Positions 10,398-21,717 of a stretch of 64,000 nt of DNA are shown here, piece after piece. The notes under the pieces are model-generated. The model did no database searches. It saw only the letters and a program-made list of their open reading frames with translations, and had not been told where the DNA came from. The stretch is from Achatina immaculata. Its lineage: Eukaryota; Mollusca; Gastropoda; Stylommatophora; Achatinidae. The stretch is taken from assembly GCA_009760885.1 (NCBI GenBank), contig CM019701.1, forward strand, positions 34,424,697 through 34,488,696. Reading direction: 5' to 3'. The stretch's first letter is position 1. Every line of letters begins with the position of its first letter. The position numbers were made by a program, and so were the translations under genes.

Positions 10398-12664
10398 CAG
10401 TCAAGACAATTCTTTGAATCATAACCACGTTAATGGGGGTTCCAGTGCAACCACCTCGTCCGGTAGGGACCATCAAGTGCGACGTGTGATATCAGATCGT
10501 CATCCAACTACTGTACACAAAGAAAACAAAAGTAATACCATAGTGATTGCAACATGAAACATTAGAACATTAACAGAACTTGGAAAACTGGAAAATATCG
10601 AACAAGAAATAAAAAGAATGGAAATTAACATCCTTGGTTTATGTGAAATGAGATGGACTGGAGCAGGAAGCAGAGATCATAAAGACTTAAAAATAATATA
10701 TTCCGGGGGAAACCAGCATAGAAATGGAGTTGGCACAATATTGGATAAGAAGACAGCAAGAACTGTGAAAGGTTTCTAATGCATATCAGACAGTGTTAAT
10801 TGTTAAATTACAGGGCCATCCAATAGACACAAATCTCATCCAAGTATACGCACCAACCTCAGAAAGCTCTGATGATGAGATACAAGAATTTTACAACAGT
10901 CTGGACATGGCAGTGAAACAGTGTAAACCATGGGAAGTAAACTTTGTGCTGGGTGATTTAAACGCGAAAGTAGGGACTGAACAAGACAATGAAGCTACTG
11001 GCAAGTATGAACTAGGAATCAGAAACAAAAGAGGAGAGAGGTTGACTGAGTTGGCAGAAAAGAACAAAATGATAATAGGAAATACTTGGTTTCAACAACA
11101 CCCAAGGCGACTATGGACATGGAAAAGCCCAAATAATAACATACGTAACCAGATAGACTACATTATGATCAACAGAAGATTCAGGAACTCACTAATATCC
11201 GTGAAAACAAGACCAAGCGCAGACTGCAACAGTGATCACATCCCAGTTGTAGGAAAAGTGAGAATCAGGCTAAAGAGGTTAAAAGCAACAGCTAAAAACA
11301 AAGAACTAGATAGAGAGCTGTTACGGAAAGATAAAGCAATACAAGAACAATATAGGACCATAGTACATAATAGATATACTGCTGCAGAGAAGATTGAAAC
11401 GAATGATGAACAATGGAATATGCTCAAAGACTCTATTCAGCAATATCGAAATCCTACCTCCAAATAAACGACGCTAAACAGAAGAAATTTTGCAACTAAT
11501 GGATCGGAGAAGAAGCCTTACAAGTAACGCCATATATATATATAAATAAGAACATTGATGGAGAGATCAACAGAAGTAAAGACGGACCTATACTTATGCT
11601 TCATAGACTACTGTAAAGCATTCGATAAAGTGAGACACACAGAAATTATAAGAATGCTGGAAGACATCAACGTAGATGGGAAAGATCTGAAACGTATCAA
11701 AAACATATGTTGGCAGCAACCAGCAGCAATGAGGGCTGAGAACCAAATAGGAGCGTTCCAAGACACAAAATTAGGAGTGAGACACGGATGAGTTCTATCT
11801 CCTGATCTCTTCTCCTTATACAGCGAAAACATAATGAGAAAGATAGAGAACATGCCAAGAATATCAGTTAGCGGGTACAACCTTAACAACGTAAGATATG
11901 CAGACGATACAGTTCTGATTGCTAAAAGTGAAGGGGAGCTACAGGCTCTTCTGGACATCATGGTTCGTGAAAGTAAAAATAAAGGTCTCAGCCTGAATAA
12001 AAAGAAGACTGAAGTGATGGTCATCTCAAAGAAAAGAATACCACCAAAATGTAGCATTACTATCGATGGCACAAATCTGAAACAAGTTGATAGATTCATG
12101 AAAGATTATAACAACTGATGGGAAATGTCACAACGAAATAAAAAGCAAAAGTGCTCAGGCTAAATCAGCATTCTAGAAAATAAGGCACATCTTGTGTAAC
12201 AGATCCGTATCAATGGAAACAAGATTCCGAGTACTTAAATGTTACATCGAGCTAATTTTGTTTTATGGGTGTGAAGCACGGTCTATGAATAAGAGAGTAC
12301 AGCGAGAAATGGAGGCCATGGAGATGTGGTTTATAAGAAGGATGTTGAATGTACCATGGACAACTAAGAAAACCAATGAAGAAGTCTTAAGAGAGGCTGG
12401 AGTTAAAAAGCAAATTATAGCAAAGATTAGAATCAGACAAGCGAGATTTATACATTTCATGAGAAGATGAAAATTGGAGTACATTGTGACATAGAAAAAT
12501 TGATGGAAGAAGAGACAGAGGAAGATAGAAAGAGGAATTACTTGATGGGCTGTCAGTGTGGCTAGGAAGAAAGTCACCGGCGGATCTCATAATCAAGTCC
12601 AAAGACAGGAAATTGTGGAGAGAGATGATCGCCTACTCCACGCGGCGTGGCACTTGAATTCAAG
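10398..12664 (+). mobile_element. LINE-C-like element (subfamily C'), TSD-bounded, internally deleted
   Basis: Bounded by a 9-bp TSD, TTTAGATGA, at 10389-10397 and 12665-12673. The 3' end reads CGCGGCGTGGCACTTGAATT. A leader of about 150 bp is followed by the endonuclease start; its expected Trp codon is TGA in AT(stop)NIRTL. The 10793-11467 frame carries QVYAPTSESSDDE, LGDLNAKVG and SADCNSDHIPVVGK. The N-terminal third of RT is missing between 11470 and 11555. RT then resumes with CFIDYCKAFDKV, GVRHG(stop)VLSP, RYADDTVLIAKS, YGCEARSMNK and EMWFIRRMLNVPW. Several stops and shifts make it a pseudogene. Residues and order match RTE/BovB-type elements. Confidence 0.85.
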
Positions 12665-12673
12665 TTTAGATGA

Positions 12674-13265
12674 ATGATGTTTCCAGTATAGTGGAATACT
12701 GGATGCTGACATGTGACACAGTCGTTAATTGTCTACATTCTTATTGCTGTTACCTTTTAAGCTTCGCATTCACATAAAGTTTTCATCACTTAGCTCTTTA
12801 CCTTCATTTGTCTTCTCTGCCGTGTACTGCTACGTGTTGTGTTATGATTGTAGAGACTTGATCTTTTTTCATGTAGTTAATTTCTCTATAGTAGAACTAC
12901 GTAATGCTTCGTTACTGCTTTCTAAATCATTTTATTTTTGTGCTTTTGATTTTAAACTAAAATTATTGTGCTGGATACGTTTTAATGCAATCAATGTCAT
13001 ATGAAAAGTACATTTAATGAATTTTTATCTGATACTCTGATATTATCTTTTTAACAAAAATGAATACAAAATTTTCAGACAGAGACCAAAAGAAGACGCG
13101 GTAAAGAAGGAATTATAAGAAAAAGTACAAACAAAAACACCAGTTTGTTGTTGTTGTTACTGTTGTTGTTGTTGTTTTGATCCTGAGCAACAGTTCCTGA
13201 ATATGTCTCTGTATAGTTACAATCATCGCCAAAATAGAGATTCATGCTGACAGCTAACAACAGGA
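12674..13265. other. no gene seen; short (GTT)n run
   Basis: AT-rich spacer with a GTTGTTGTT microsatellite at 13147-13177. Nothing coding is supported. Confidence 0.4.
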
Positions 13266-14085
13266 AGTATAACACCACCCATCTGTCAGTCACGAGTTCA
13301 TTCATCCATTTATTCCCGGCTTGGGTTGTAACACCATCCATCTGTCTGTCACGAGTTCATTCATCCATTTATTCCCGGCTTGGGTTGTAACACCATCTAT
13401 CTGTCTGTCATGAGTTCATTCATCCATTTATTCCCGGCTTGGGTTGTAACACCATCCATCTGTCTGTCACGAGTTCATTCATCCATTTATTCCCGGCTGG
13501 GGTTGTAACACCATCCATCTGTCTGTCACGAGTTCATTCATCCATTTATTCCCGGCTGGGGTTGTAACACCATCCATCTGTCTGTCATGAGTTCATTCAT
13601 CCATTTATTCCCGGCTTGGGTTGTAACACCATCCATCTGTCTGTCATGAGTTCATTCATCCATTTATTCCCGGCTTGGGTTGTAACACCATCCATCTGTC
13701 TGTCATGAGTTCATTCATCCATTTATTCCCGGCTTGGGTTGTAACACCATCCATCTGTCTGTCACGAGTTCATTCATCCATTTATTCCCGGCTGGGGTTG
13801 TAACACCATCCATCTGTCTGTCACGAGTTCATTCATCCATTTATTCCCGGCTGGGGTTGTAACACCATCCATCTGTCTGTCATGAGTTCATTCATCCATT
13901 TATTCCCGGCTTGGGTTGTAACACCATCCATCTGTCTGTCACGAGTTCATTCATCCATTTATTCCCGGCTGGAGTTGTAACACCATCCATCTGTCTGTCA
14001 TTAGTTCTTTCATCCATTTATTCCCGGCTGGGGTTGTAACACCACCCATCTGTCTGTCATAAGTTCACTCATCCATTTATTCCCG
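13266..14085. repeat. about 60-bp minisatellite, 13-14 units
   Basis: Unit: TTGTAACACCATCCATCTGT, CTGTCACGAGTTCATTCATC, CATTTATTCCCGGCTGGGG. Units differ by a few sites (CACGAG/CATGAG; CTTGGG/CTGGGG) whose alternation along the array suggests multi-unit duplication. No coding potential. Confidence 0.95.
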
Positions 14086-14099
14086 GCTGGAGTTGAAGA

Positions 14100-15015
14100 C
14101 GCTGTCCGTGCTGGCAGTCAACCACCCACGGCTGACATGCTGGTGTGTGCTTTGGTGAACCATTGCTGATCAAGATCCTGTCCCATCTCTCCTTTGGTCT
14201 TATCTTATATCTTATAACCTTCCCGTCCCGTTAAACGTCACATAGGGCTCGCAAAGTAGTTCGTCAATGTTTCCTGTCTTCGGCGAGTATTTCAACCTCA
14301 TCAAACGATTTTATGCCTTTTAATTTGGCCTCTCTTAACAATGTCCTCTTCAGAGTTTCACGTGGTCTGCCTCTTTTTCTTTGGCCTGTTGTGTTCCACT
14401 TGATAGCTTGTTTTGGGATTCTCTGACTGTTTCTTCTCATCACGTGACCAATTTATGTCCATCTCCTTTTCCTGATCACCCATGAGACTGGTTGTTATTC
14501 AGTTATCTGTCTTATCTCTGCATTGTTCTTGAATTCGTTCCACTTGATGCCGAGAATTTTCCTTAAGCATTTGTTTTCAAAAGAGTCTAATTTATTGTCT
14601 GTTTCTTTAGTTGTTTTCCAGATATCGCATGCATAAATGAGGGCAGATATTACATTTGAATTGAATAGTCTTAACTTGGTTTTTGTGCTTATAACTTTTG
14701 AATGCCATATGTCCTCAAGATTATTGAAGATCGATGCTGCTTTTGCAATTCTAATTCTAACTTCCTCTCTGGTGTCACCTTTGGTACACTCAGTAAAAGG
14801 GTTAACCTGAGGAAGATCGGGGATCGCCATAATCCCCATGGTGGTGGAGTGAGCTATGGAAGCATTGCACCCTCCTTCCTTTTTAGCTCCATTCTGAAAA
14901 AAAAGTCGCCATAAACCCCCTCCCACGCCGACACGAAGCTGTGCCTCAACATCTTCACGGCATCGGCTGCACCAGCTCGCAGTTCCATGGAGATTGAAGA
15001 AGAAGAAGAAGAAGA
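14100..15015 (-). repeat. dispersed repeat G, copy 1, split by LINE-A3
   Basis: The complement matches 32199-32520 on both sides of the LINE-A3 insert: ACTGCGAGCTG, TTGAGGCACAGC, a CACTCCACCACCA block, TTACTG.G.GTACC, then GGGACAGG.TCTTG, and GTC(A/T)GCCGTGGGT-like sequence. A (GAA)n run lies at the outer end (14998-15015). It may be the 5' untranslated part of a LINE, but no ORF links it to one here. Confidence 0.6.
14199..14777 (-). mobile_element. LINE-A3, 5'-truncated
   Basis: 8-bp TSD CCTTTGGT at 14191-14198 and 14778-14785. The minus-strand 3' end carries the LINE-A tail (GGTTATAAGATATAAGATAAG) after GTGACGTTTAACGGGACGGG. The minus frame 14770-14495 reads EEVRIRIAKAASIFNNLE, RLFNSNVISALIYACD and SFENKCLRKILGIKWNEF, the RT C-terminal region of family A. 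The frame shifts after 14495. The apparent longer ORF beginning at 14926 reads into flanking repeat G. Confidence 0.85.
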
Positions 15016-15137
15016 CTCCTCATTATCCTTGGTCTCTGATCAACTGTCATCGTTTATAACACCTCTTGAAGTCTTCAAGGGCAGCAATAAATTTCTCCGC
15101 TTTTGAAGGCCTTCAGATATCCTGTGTATATATAAAT

Positions 15138-15385
15138 GCCACAGTTGTAGTTGCATGCCACAGTTGTAGTTGCATGCCACAGTTGTAGTTGCATGGCACA
15201 GTTGTAGTTGCATGCCACAGTTATAGTTGCATGCCACAGTTGTAGTTGCATGCCACAGTTGTAGTTGCATGACACAGTTGTAGTTGCATGACACAGTTGT
15301 AGTTGCATGCCACAGTTGTAGTTGCATGACACAGTTGTAGTTGCATGCCACAGTTGTAGTTGCATGCCACAGTTATAGTTGCATG
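15138..15385. repeat. 19-bp minisatellite, 13 units
   Basis: Unit CACAGTTGTAGTTGCATGC, with variants CATGG/CATGA and TTATAG. All three minus frames are open across it only because 19 bp is not a multiple of three and the unit lacks stops. The translations (MQLQLWHATTTV and shifted forms) are not a real protein. Confidence 0.95.
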
Positions 15386-15717
15386 CTGTTCATCTCCTTT
15401 CGTACACTTCAACGCCCTACCGTCCTTTTCTGACGTTCCCTGCTCTGTTTTTTGTTGCTGTTGTTGTTTTCTTTTTTAGTCTGGCGTACAGAGCATGGCT
15501 GTTTCAGCAAAAATGTATGAAAGCCAGCAACTGAATAATCTCTAAAATACCGAACTCTAGCTGGGGGCGGGTGTGTAAATTTCATTGCCTGTTTCTATCG
15601 TTAAATTTGAAGGAAAAGTAGAACAGTGTAAACAAAACAAGTTAAATGATGGGCATTATCATCCCCAAACAAGCATGTTCGTGAACATACACTCATTCAA
15701 GCATGCACACATAACAT
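15386..15717. other. no gene seen
   Basis: Mixed spacer with a short TTGTTGCTGTTGTTG run. No motif recognised. Confidence 0.4.
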
Positions 15718-16010
15718 AGACGGTTGGATGGCTGAGTGATTAGGCCTTCAGTCTACTAATCCGATGGTACCAGGTTCAAGTCCCAGCAGTGGGGATTTTG
15801 TTTCAGCGTCACCTCGCCAAAAAAGACCCGGCGGTCCACCCAGCCTATGAAAATGGGTACCAAAGAAATCTGGGAAGATAAATACGGCCAGGCGTGATGC
15901 TGACCACATTACACATTCGTGTGCCGAAGGTCATTGAAATACAGGCCTAACACCGTATCTCCAATATGCCTTACTGGCACAGAAAGAGGCATCTTACCTT
16001 TACCTTATAT
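15718..16010 (+). mobile_element. tRNA-derived SINE, type S2
   Basis: The head TGGATGGCTGAGTGATTAGG fits box A and CCAGGTTCAAGTCCCAGC fits box B. The body has AAATGGGTACCAAAG, ACGGCCAGGCGTGATGCTGA, CGAAGGTCATTGAAATAC and AACACCGTATCTCC. The body shares blocks with type S1 although the heads differ. Reverse copies: 40565-40820 and 45455-45705. Confidence 0.8.
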
Positions 16011-16436
16011 AACATACAAACAACATCCATGTGTTTTTATACACTGATAGCTACGTATTCACATGCAGATTCTAAACATATATGAACATTCTCACAGACA
16101 TACAGGGATATATACACACTCATTTACATATGTGCTATTGTAAGGACGTTGTTGTCTTGAAAGCCAACATTTCTTTCAGGGCTTGCATAAGTATAAACAA
16201 AGGCGTTTAGCTCATACCTGTATGCTGTTTTGAATAAATTATACAAGATGATGCATTACTACCGCTTTCTGCACCAACATGGCTTGGGCAAATGTAAACT
16301 GTGGGAGTTACATGTACATAGTCTCAGCTTCAGACTTTTGATTCACTGTTCGCCAAGCGAAAAAAAAAACTAAACTGTTTATATCACAACAGTCACTATT
16401 TTAACATAAAGATTCATTGTTTTAACGTAGAGAAGA
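16011..16436 (+). promoter_or_regulatory. upstream region of the antistasin-like gene
   Basis: The 400 bp before the predicted start codon is free of recognised repeats. The start context is AGAAGAATG with A at -3. A weak TATA-like GTTTATATCAC lies at about 16377-16387, 50-60 bp upstream. No initiator or CpG island is evident, so the promoter is only positional. Confidence 0.2.
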
Positions 16437-16500
16437 ATGTTTCAATTTACTGGAATTTTTTTAACAAGCTTTTCAGTCCTCAGTTTGTGCCTTGGAGCCG
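16437..16500 (+). CDS. antistasin-like secreted protein, exon 1 (signal peptide)
   Basis: ATG at 16437 opens 21 codons plus one base before a splice donor G|GTAGGT at 16501. The residues form a textbook signal peptide: short N-region, hydrophobic core rich in Phe, Leu, Ile and Val, and an end reading SLCLGA, where cleavage after Ala would fit. The exon ends in phase 1. Exon 2 starts with two bases (TT) that complete a Val codon, so the phases agree across the 4137-bp intron (16501-20637). The intron carries LINE-B1, repeat M, a minisatellite and a SINE. Seen directly: ATG, donor and hydrophobic stretch. Inferred: splicing to 20638. An additional small exon inside intron 1 cannot be excluded. 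Confidence 0.6.
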
Positions 16501-17049
16501 GTAGGTCTCATAATGATTTTTTTCAAATACTGTATTCGGTCTTTATTTTCTGTATACATGTTTATGTATATCTAGCACATGTATATAAATGACTCCTTTG
16601 TCTATATTTATGCATGGTCATTCAGTGCCTACTTTCATTTATGTAATGTCTCCTTCGCAGAACACTGTTCTCTCTGTAGACAAACTGAAAGCTTCTCATT
16701 ACCTAATCAGGATGTTTGCTTCAGTGTGGATAGTAGTTAGGATATCAATAATTTTTTTTTAATGCAAAACAAATTAAAAAATGTAATAATTTGTTTTCTA
16801 AATTTAAGCCAGTGAGCTTTTATGTTATATTTTGTGTGTAAAGTTTTATGAAAATAGGGTAAGGCGCAAAGTTTGGAAATGATCAGTGTTTGTACCGCAC
16901 CTGAGAAGTGACAAACTACCGAAAAAAACAAGACTAGTGCACGCTGTGAAGACAATAATCATCACACATATATTGGAAGTAATCAAATATGAAGGAAGCC
17001 TTTCACATATTGCGGCTTATAATAAATTAGCGAAGCTTACTTGGTGAAA

Positions 17050-18227
17050 GAAAATAGAAGAAGAAGTCAATATGGTCCAAGCTCGTTTCAGGCAAGGAAG
17101 AGGATCAAGAGATCATATATTCAATCTAAGATTAATAATAGAGAAATGCAGAGAGTTTAATGTGAATCTATATTTATCCTTTATAGACTACTCAAAGGCA
17201 TTTGATTGTGTACAACACCAGAAACTTTGGGAAATAATGGAACAAATGGGATTTCCAACACATTTGACACAACTAACATCACTGCTGTATCTAGACCAAC
17301 AAGCGGCAGTAAGAATAAATGGTGAAACAACAACTTGGTTTGACATAAAACAAGGGGTCCGTCAGGGGTGCATATTGTCACCTTACTTATTTAACTTGTA
17401 TACTGAAAATATAATGAGGAATGTTAGAGAAGATGTAGACAAAGAATATTACGATGCCATAACAATTGGAGGTTATGAAATACCAGAGATTAGATATGCT
17501 GATGACACAGTGTTTACTGTCCACAACACAAAGAGGAATGGAAAAACTAATTAATGCAAAGAAAGCTAAATTGATGACAACTGACAAAACAAACAAGGCA
17601 GCTGAAATATATATCAATGATGAAAAATTGGAAGAAGTGGAGAGTTTTGAGTATCTTGGATCACTACTAACTAATAATGGAGATACAATGAGGGAAATTA
17701 AAAGGAAGACATCTATCGCTCTTCAGAAAGTAAAACAAATAAAGAATCTGTGGAGAGGAGCAGACAGAACTACAAAAATAAGATTTTTAAGGGCATGCAT
17801 CTTTCCCATCGCAACATATGCCTGTAAGACCTGGACACTTAACAAAACAGCTGAGAAACACATGAATGCCTTTAAATGCTACAGAAGAGTTCTCCAAATA
17901 TCGTGGATACAAAAAAGAACAAATATATCTATTCTACAAGAGTTTAATATTGAAGAAGGCTGGCTAGTAAAGAGGATTAAAGAGAGAAAACTTAAATATT
18001 GTGGGACACATTAAACGTCATGATAATCTAGAGAAGTCCGTATTGGAAGGATACATAATGGGAAAAAGAAAAAGGAGGAAGACCAAAACGAAGATGGCTG
18101 CAAGACATCGTTGACGATCTGCAAATGGATGCCGCAGCAGCAGGCCATCTTGCTCACAACCGAGAGGTCTACAGGAGTGCTATTTGGGAGGCAAAGTTCC
18201 GCAAGGGACATGCAAATGAATGAATGA
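17050..18227 (+). mobile_element. LINE-B1, 5'-truncated RTE/BovB-like element
   Basis: 11-bp TSD ACTTGGTGAAA at 17039-17049 and 18228-18238. The 3' end is GCAAGGGACATGCAAATGAA plus TGA repeats. The copy starts within RT (AGFRQGRG region; here ARFRQGRGSRDHIF) and reads FIDYSKAFDCVQH, GVRQGCILSPYLF and RYADDTV. It then loses about 50 bp relative to LINE-B2 at about 17545 and continues in another frame: FEYLGSLLTNNGDT, KQIKNLWRG, YACKTWTLNK, EEGWLVKRIKERKLKY. The ending EAKFRKGHANE is also recognisable. Frameshifts make it inactive. It sits in intron 1 of the antistasin-like gene. Confidence 0.9.
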
Positions 18228-18374
18228 ACTTGGTGAAAATAAGAAATTAGTTCAATAAGAAAACTAGAAACATTAAGAAAAATCAGCAACCATTATAAAT
18301 TACAACAGTGTCTGTAGTAGTTAAATGTTCATAGAAACCAGTGAAGGAAGTTATCTAAGAGAGAAATAAACGAG

Positions 18375-18612
18375 AGTTAACTTTTTCACTTTCGAATTAA
18401 TTTCCATGCTCTGTTAGAATAAATTTTTATGAGAAATTTCGTCTGAAGGAAACTGAAAGGAGGTTACTCTATATAATATAAATACATGGGCTGGGTTAGA
18501 AATAAGCTACTTTTCGTTTTATTTAGACTTTGCTTAAATATCGCTCTCAGCAGTGACTAGCTTAGGTGTGTAAAGATCTAATAACACTGCCAGTGTTGTT
18601 TTGTAGTGAAAG
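18375..18612 (+). repeat. dispersed repeat M, copy 1 (MITE-like)
   Basis: About 240 bp, shared with 22470-22712 and 53468-53685. Landmarks: TTAACT.TTTCAC at the start, GAATTAATTTCCATG, GAGAAATTTCGTCTGAAGG, ATATCGCTCTCAGCAGTGAC and AACACTGCCAGTGTTGTTTT. It ends in AGTGAAAGAGTTTA, whose complement TAAACTCTTTCACT resembles the start, suggesting short imperfect terminal inverted repeats. No coding frame. Confidence 0.6.
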
Positions 18613-18631
18613 AGTTTATGCTAAACAGCAT

Positions 18632-18722
18632 CAAGACAAAAACAATGGCAGCATCAAGAAATGCTAGCATCAAGAAATGGCAGCATCAAGATATGGTAGC
18701 ATCAAGAAATGGTAGTGTCAAG
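18632..18722. repeat. short tandem array, about 15-16 bp unit
   Basis: Degenerate units of AGCATCAAGAAATGGC, five to six copies. Confidence 0.6.
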
Positions 18723-19060
18723 GAAAGTAAATGTACCAAAACGCAACATCCTTTCACACAAGAAGATAATGTCACAAGTAAATAAACTCGGCTACCTCGG
18801 AGCAACAGTAACAGCTGAAGGCAGGTGCACAACTGAAATCATTTCGTGAAAACAAAAGTCAAAAGGAGCTTTTCAGTGAATGAGAGGACTTGAACAAACA
18901 ACACGTGTCCTTACATGCGATGAAAATATTATTAACATTGCTATATATAGTGCCAGCACTGTTATATGTTTGTAAAACTTTAATACTTTAATACTTTATA
19001 CATAGATTAAAAATAAACTAAAAGCAACAGATATGTGGTTTTAGAGAAAGATGCTATAAA
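18723..19060 (+). mobile_element. decayed LINE RT C-terminal fragment
   Basis: Codons around 18775-18840 read QVNKLGYLGATVTAEGRC then TEI, the conserved post-catalytic 'YLG..(I/V)T..G.C..EI' block of RTE-like LINEs. Shifts and stops break the rest. 3' end and TSD not resolved. Confidence 0.5.
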
Positions 19061-19084
19061 ATAACTTGGTCACTACCTTAGTAT

Positions 19085-19460
19085 TTTAGTTTATTACCAG
19101 AGGATTCTGGTTTATGACAAGAGATAGCCAGTTTATTACCAGAGATAACCAGTACTCTAGTTCATTACTAGAGATAGTAGGTACTCTAGTTTATTAGCAG
19201 AGATAGCAGATACTCTAATTAATTACCAGAGATAGCAGATACTCTAATTAATTACCAGAGATAGCAGATACTCCAGTTTATTACCAGAGATAGTAGGCAC
19301 TTTAGTTTATTAGCAGAGATAGTAGGTACCTTAATTTATTACAAGAGATAGCCGGTACTCTAGTTTGTTGCCAGAGATAACCAGTACTCTAGTTTATTAC
19401 TAGAGATAACCAGTACTCTAGTTTATTACCAGAGATAGCCAGTACTCTAGTGCATCGCAA
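19085..19460. repeat. about 29-bp minisatellite, about 13 units
   Basis: Unit AGTTTATTACCAGAGATAGC plus AGATACTCT, with GTAGGTACT and CCAGTACTCT variants. Lies in intron 1 of the antistasin-like gene. Confidence 0.9.
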
Positions 19461-19896
19461 GAGACCTTCATTATAAACGTAAGTCAAGCGAAAAAAATTT
19501 ACTGAATTGTTTTCGTTGCTGTGGCTTACGGAAATACTGAGGACAAAACCATATTCCAGGCTCTAAATACATATAACGAACTGGTGTAACAAATATAAAA
19601 TTACTGAGACAACGCATGCGGTTTAGTCACTTGACATGAATGGAGAACAGACCAGTAAATATCTACCAGCATATACAGACGTTCATTTGTGTGTATGGGC
19701 AAGAGAGGAAACAATTGTTTATAAATATTTGTAATAAGAAAATCCACACATAATTTATACATAGAAAAAACTTTCAACAGAAAACTGGAAAATTATTACA
19801 CATTCGACGTAAAGGGTTGGCTTTCTTTCTTCAGCCTGGAGTAGGCGTAGCGAGATAAAGGCTTCAGTGCAAAATGAATATTTCAAACTACCCGTC
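19461..19896. other. no gene seen (intronic)
   Basis: AT-rich intron 1 sequence with no recognised repeat. Confidence 0.4.
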
Positions 19897-20195
19897 TACT
19901 ACGTGTCGAGGTGGTGCAGCAGTTACTGCACTCGCCTGCTGATCAGAAGGTCCCTGGTTCGATTTCGCACTGGGGCGGAACTTTTCCTGACCGATGGGCA
20001 CCGGGGTCAATCCAGGCTCCGAAAAACTGGGTACCTGGGGTTTCCCCAGGAAAGCAAATACAGCGGAGACAGAATCTGGCATCAAATGCTGTAGTGGCCC
20101 AGAAATGTGAAGGCACTAATACGTCACACCCGCACCGCATGCATCAATGTTCCCTATAAGCTGCTCGGTGGCGCGGTTGCGCACACACACACACG
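19897..20195 (+). mobile_element. tRNA-derived SINE, type S3
   Basis: Head GTCGAGGTGGTGCAGCAGTT (box A-like) and CCCTGGTTCGATTTCGCA (box B-like). The GC-rich body includes CTGGGTACCTGGGGTTTCCC, distinct from S1/S2 apart from GGGTACC. It ends near a (CA)n run at 20182-20196. Intronic. Confidence 0.65.
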
Positions 20196-20637
20196 CAAAA
20201 AATCACACTTCACACGAAATTTTATATGATGCGTATTAAATTTTATATGCTACGCCCAAAAAAAAAATGAAACAAAATCAATTTCATGATGTCACCCAGT
20301 GCTGCAATTGAGCTGAATGAAAATATGATAGCGTTTCATTAGTTTCTTCCTCTGCTTTTTTTTTAATGAGAACTTTCAAATATACTCTGTAATTTGATGA
20401 TATAACACAAGGCTGCTTTTTTTTCGAGAATATATTAGCACACAGTTTGAAAATTTTACTCATGAACTACAAAACCTTCGCACATTCAACGAAATGAGGT
20501 ATAAATATTTGTTGTCTCCACATGAAGCTAGCAGCAATGAAGAAGAAACGAACTTTAAAAAACAACTACCTGATTGTGAAGAATCCAGCATATTCTATTT
20601 TGTGTTATCACATTACATTTTCTCTTTTATTTTCTAG

Positions 20638-20797
20638 TTTTTCCCCAATTTCCGTGCGCTTTCCCGACCTGTGATCTCCCGCCACCTCATTGCCGAATAG
20701 TGCATGATCCATTCGGATGTCCAACGTGCAACTTTGTCTGCGAGTACGGACCCTTCGTTTGTCAAGAGCTTCTATGCCAGAACTACTGCCAAGACGG
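20638..20797 (+). CDS. antistasin-like secreted protein, exon 2
   Basis: Preceded by a strong acceptor (pyrimidine tract then TTTTCTAG at 20630-20637) and followed by the donor GG|GTAAGAG at 20798. Read in the phase set by exon 1, all 52 complete codons are open. They carry nine cysteines at predicted residues 28, 33, 40, 49, 52, 56, 63, 68 and 72. CRIVHDPFGCPTC followed by C56 gives the D-x-x-G-C-x-x-C spacing of antistasin-type repeats. The exon ends in QELLCQNYCQD with two bases left over. The plus frames that would need no splicing hit stops within this interval, so the coding reading depends on the splice model. The likely product is extracellular, and antistasin-domain proteins are often protease inhibitors; which protease cannot be told from sequence. 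Confidence 0.7.
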
Positions 20798-21339
20798 GTA
20801 AGAGCATCCAGAACCTTCTTTTATTTTATTTCGATCGCTGTTTATTTTGCTGTGGGAACATTTTCTTTTGTATGTTCTAAACAAATATGCAGTGCGTGCT
20901 GTCTGCGAACCTTTCGAGCCAGAGTCTCCCAGAATAGTCTGCAATATGTTATCCCAGATAATTCTGGGTCTTAATGATCGTCCTATCAAACCGCCTGAAA
21001 ACAAAATGTCAAAATCTTGAAATTTGCAGGGAAACTCCAAAATTACTTCTTCGGTGGAAAGGGAAACAATAGATCAGAAGGACAATATTTTTTACCATTT
21101 ACGTCCTATAGCATTATTGCTACACAAAAATATATTTAAAAATCTGTGTTGCAGCAGATTCATATGATTCTTTGTATCACATCAATTATTAGCGCATGCT
21201 GTAAGATAAAGAAATAACTGATAGAGTAATCTGTAAGTGTAATGTGAGAAGTCTGTGGAAGGAAGATACCTGCAAAGGTTAGAAGATAACATTTTAATTA
21301 GCGTCTCAACCCTCATCCAGCACATCTGGCATGCAATGC

Positions 21340-21650
21340 ACCAAGCACCCAACACACCCATCACTCAAGATACTTAGCACATAACACACCCATCACTCAA
21401 GATACTTAATACCCAGCACACTCATCACCAAACATACCCAGCGCCCAACACACCCAGTGAACAATACGCCCAGCATCAAACATAACCAGCACTTAACACG
21501 CCTAGCATCCAGCACAATCAGTGCCCAATGCATCTAACACTCAGCATAACCAACGCCCAACACACCAGGCGCGAAACACCCCAGTGCCCAACATAAACAG
21601 CACAGAACACACCTAGCACCAAACACACCCAGCACCCACAACTTCTCAAT
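21340..21650. repeat. degenerate tandem array, CCCAGCACCCAACACAC-like
   Basis: Irregular units built from CACCCAGCAC, CCAACACACC and CATCAC. Unit length is variable; probably an old minisatellite. Confidence 0.6.
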
Positions 21651-21717
21651 TTTTTATGACAATTGTACCGCATACATCATTTGTCCATCTTGTACATCTC
21701 AAAACACAGAGACGTCA

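Noticed and set aside
15138..15385. CRISPR-like array of short repeats
   Set aside because: Units are contiguous with no unique spacers, and the genome is eukaryotic.
15040..15412. Three overlapping Gln/Leu/His/Ala-rich minus-strand frames
   Set aside because: All derive from a 19-bp tandem repeat with no stop in any minus frame; they are repeat artefacts.
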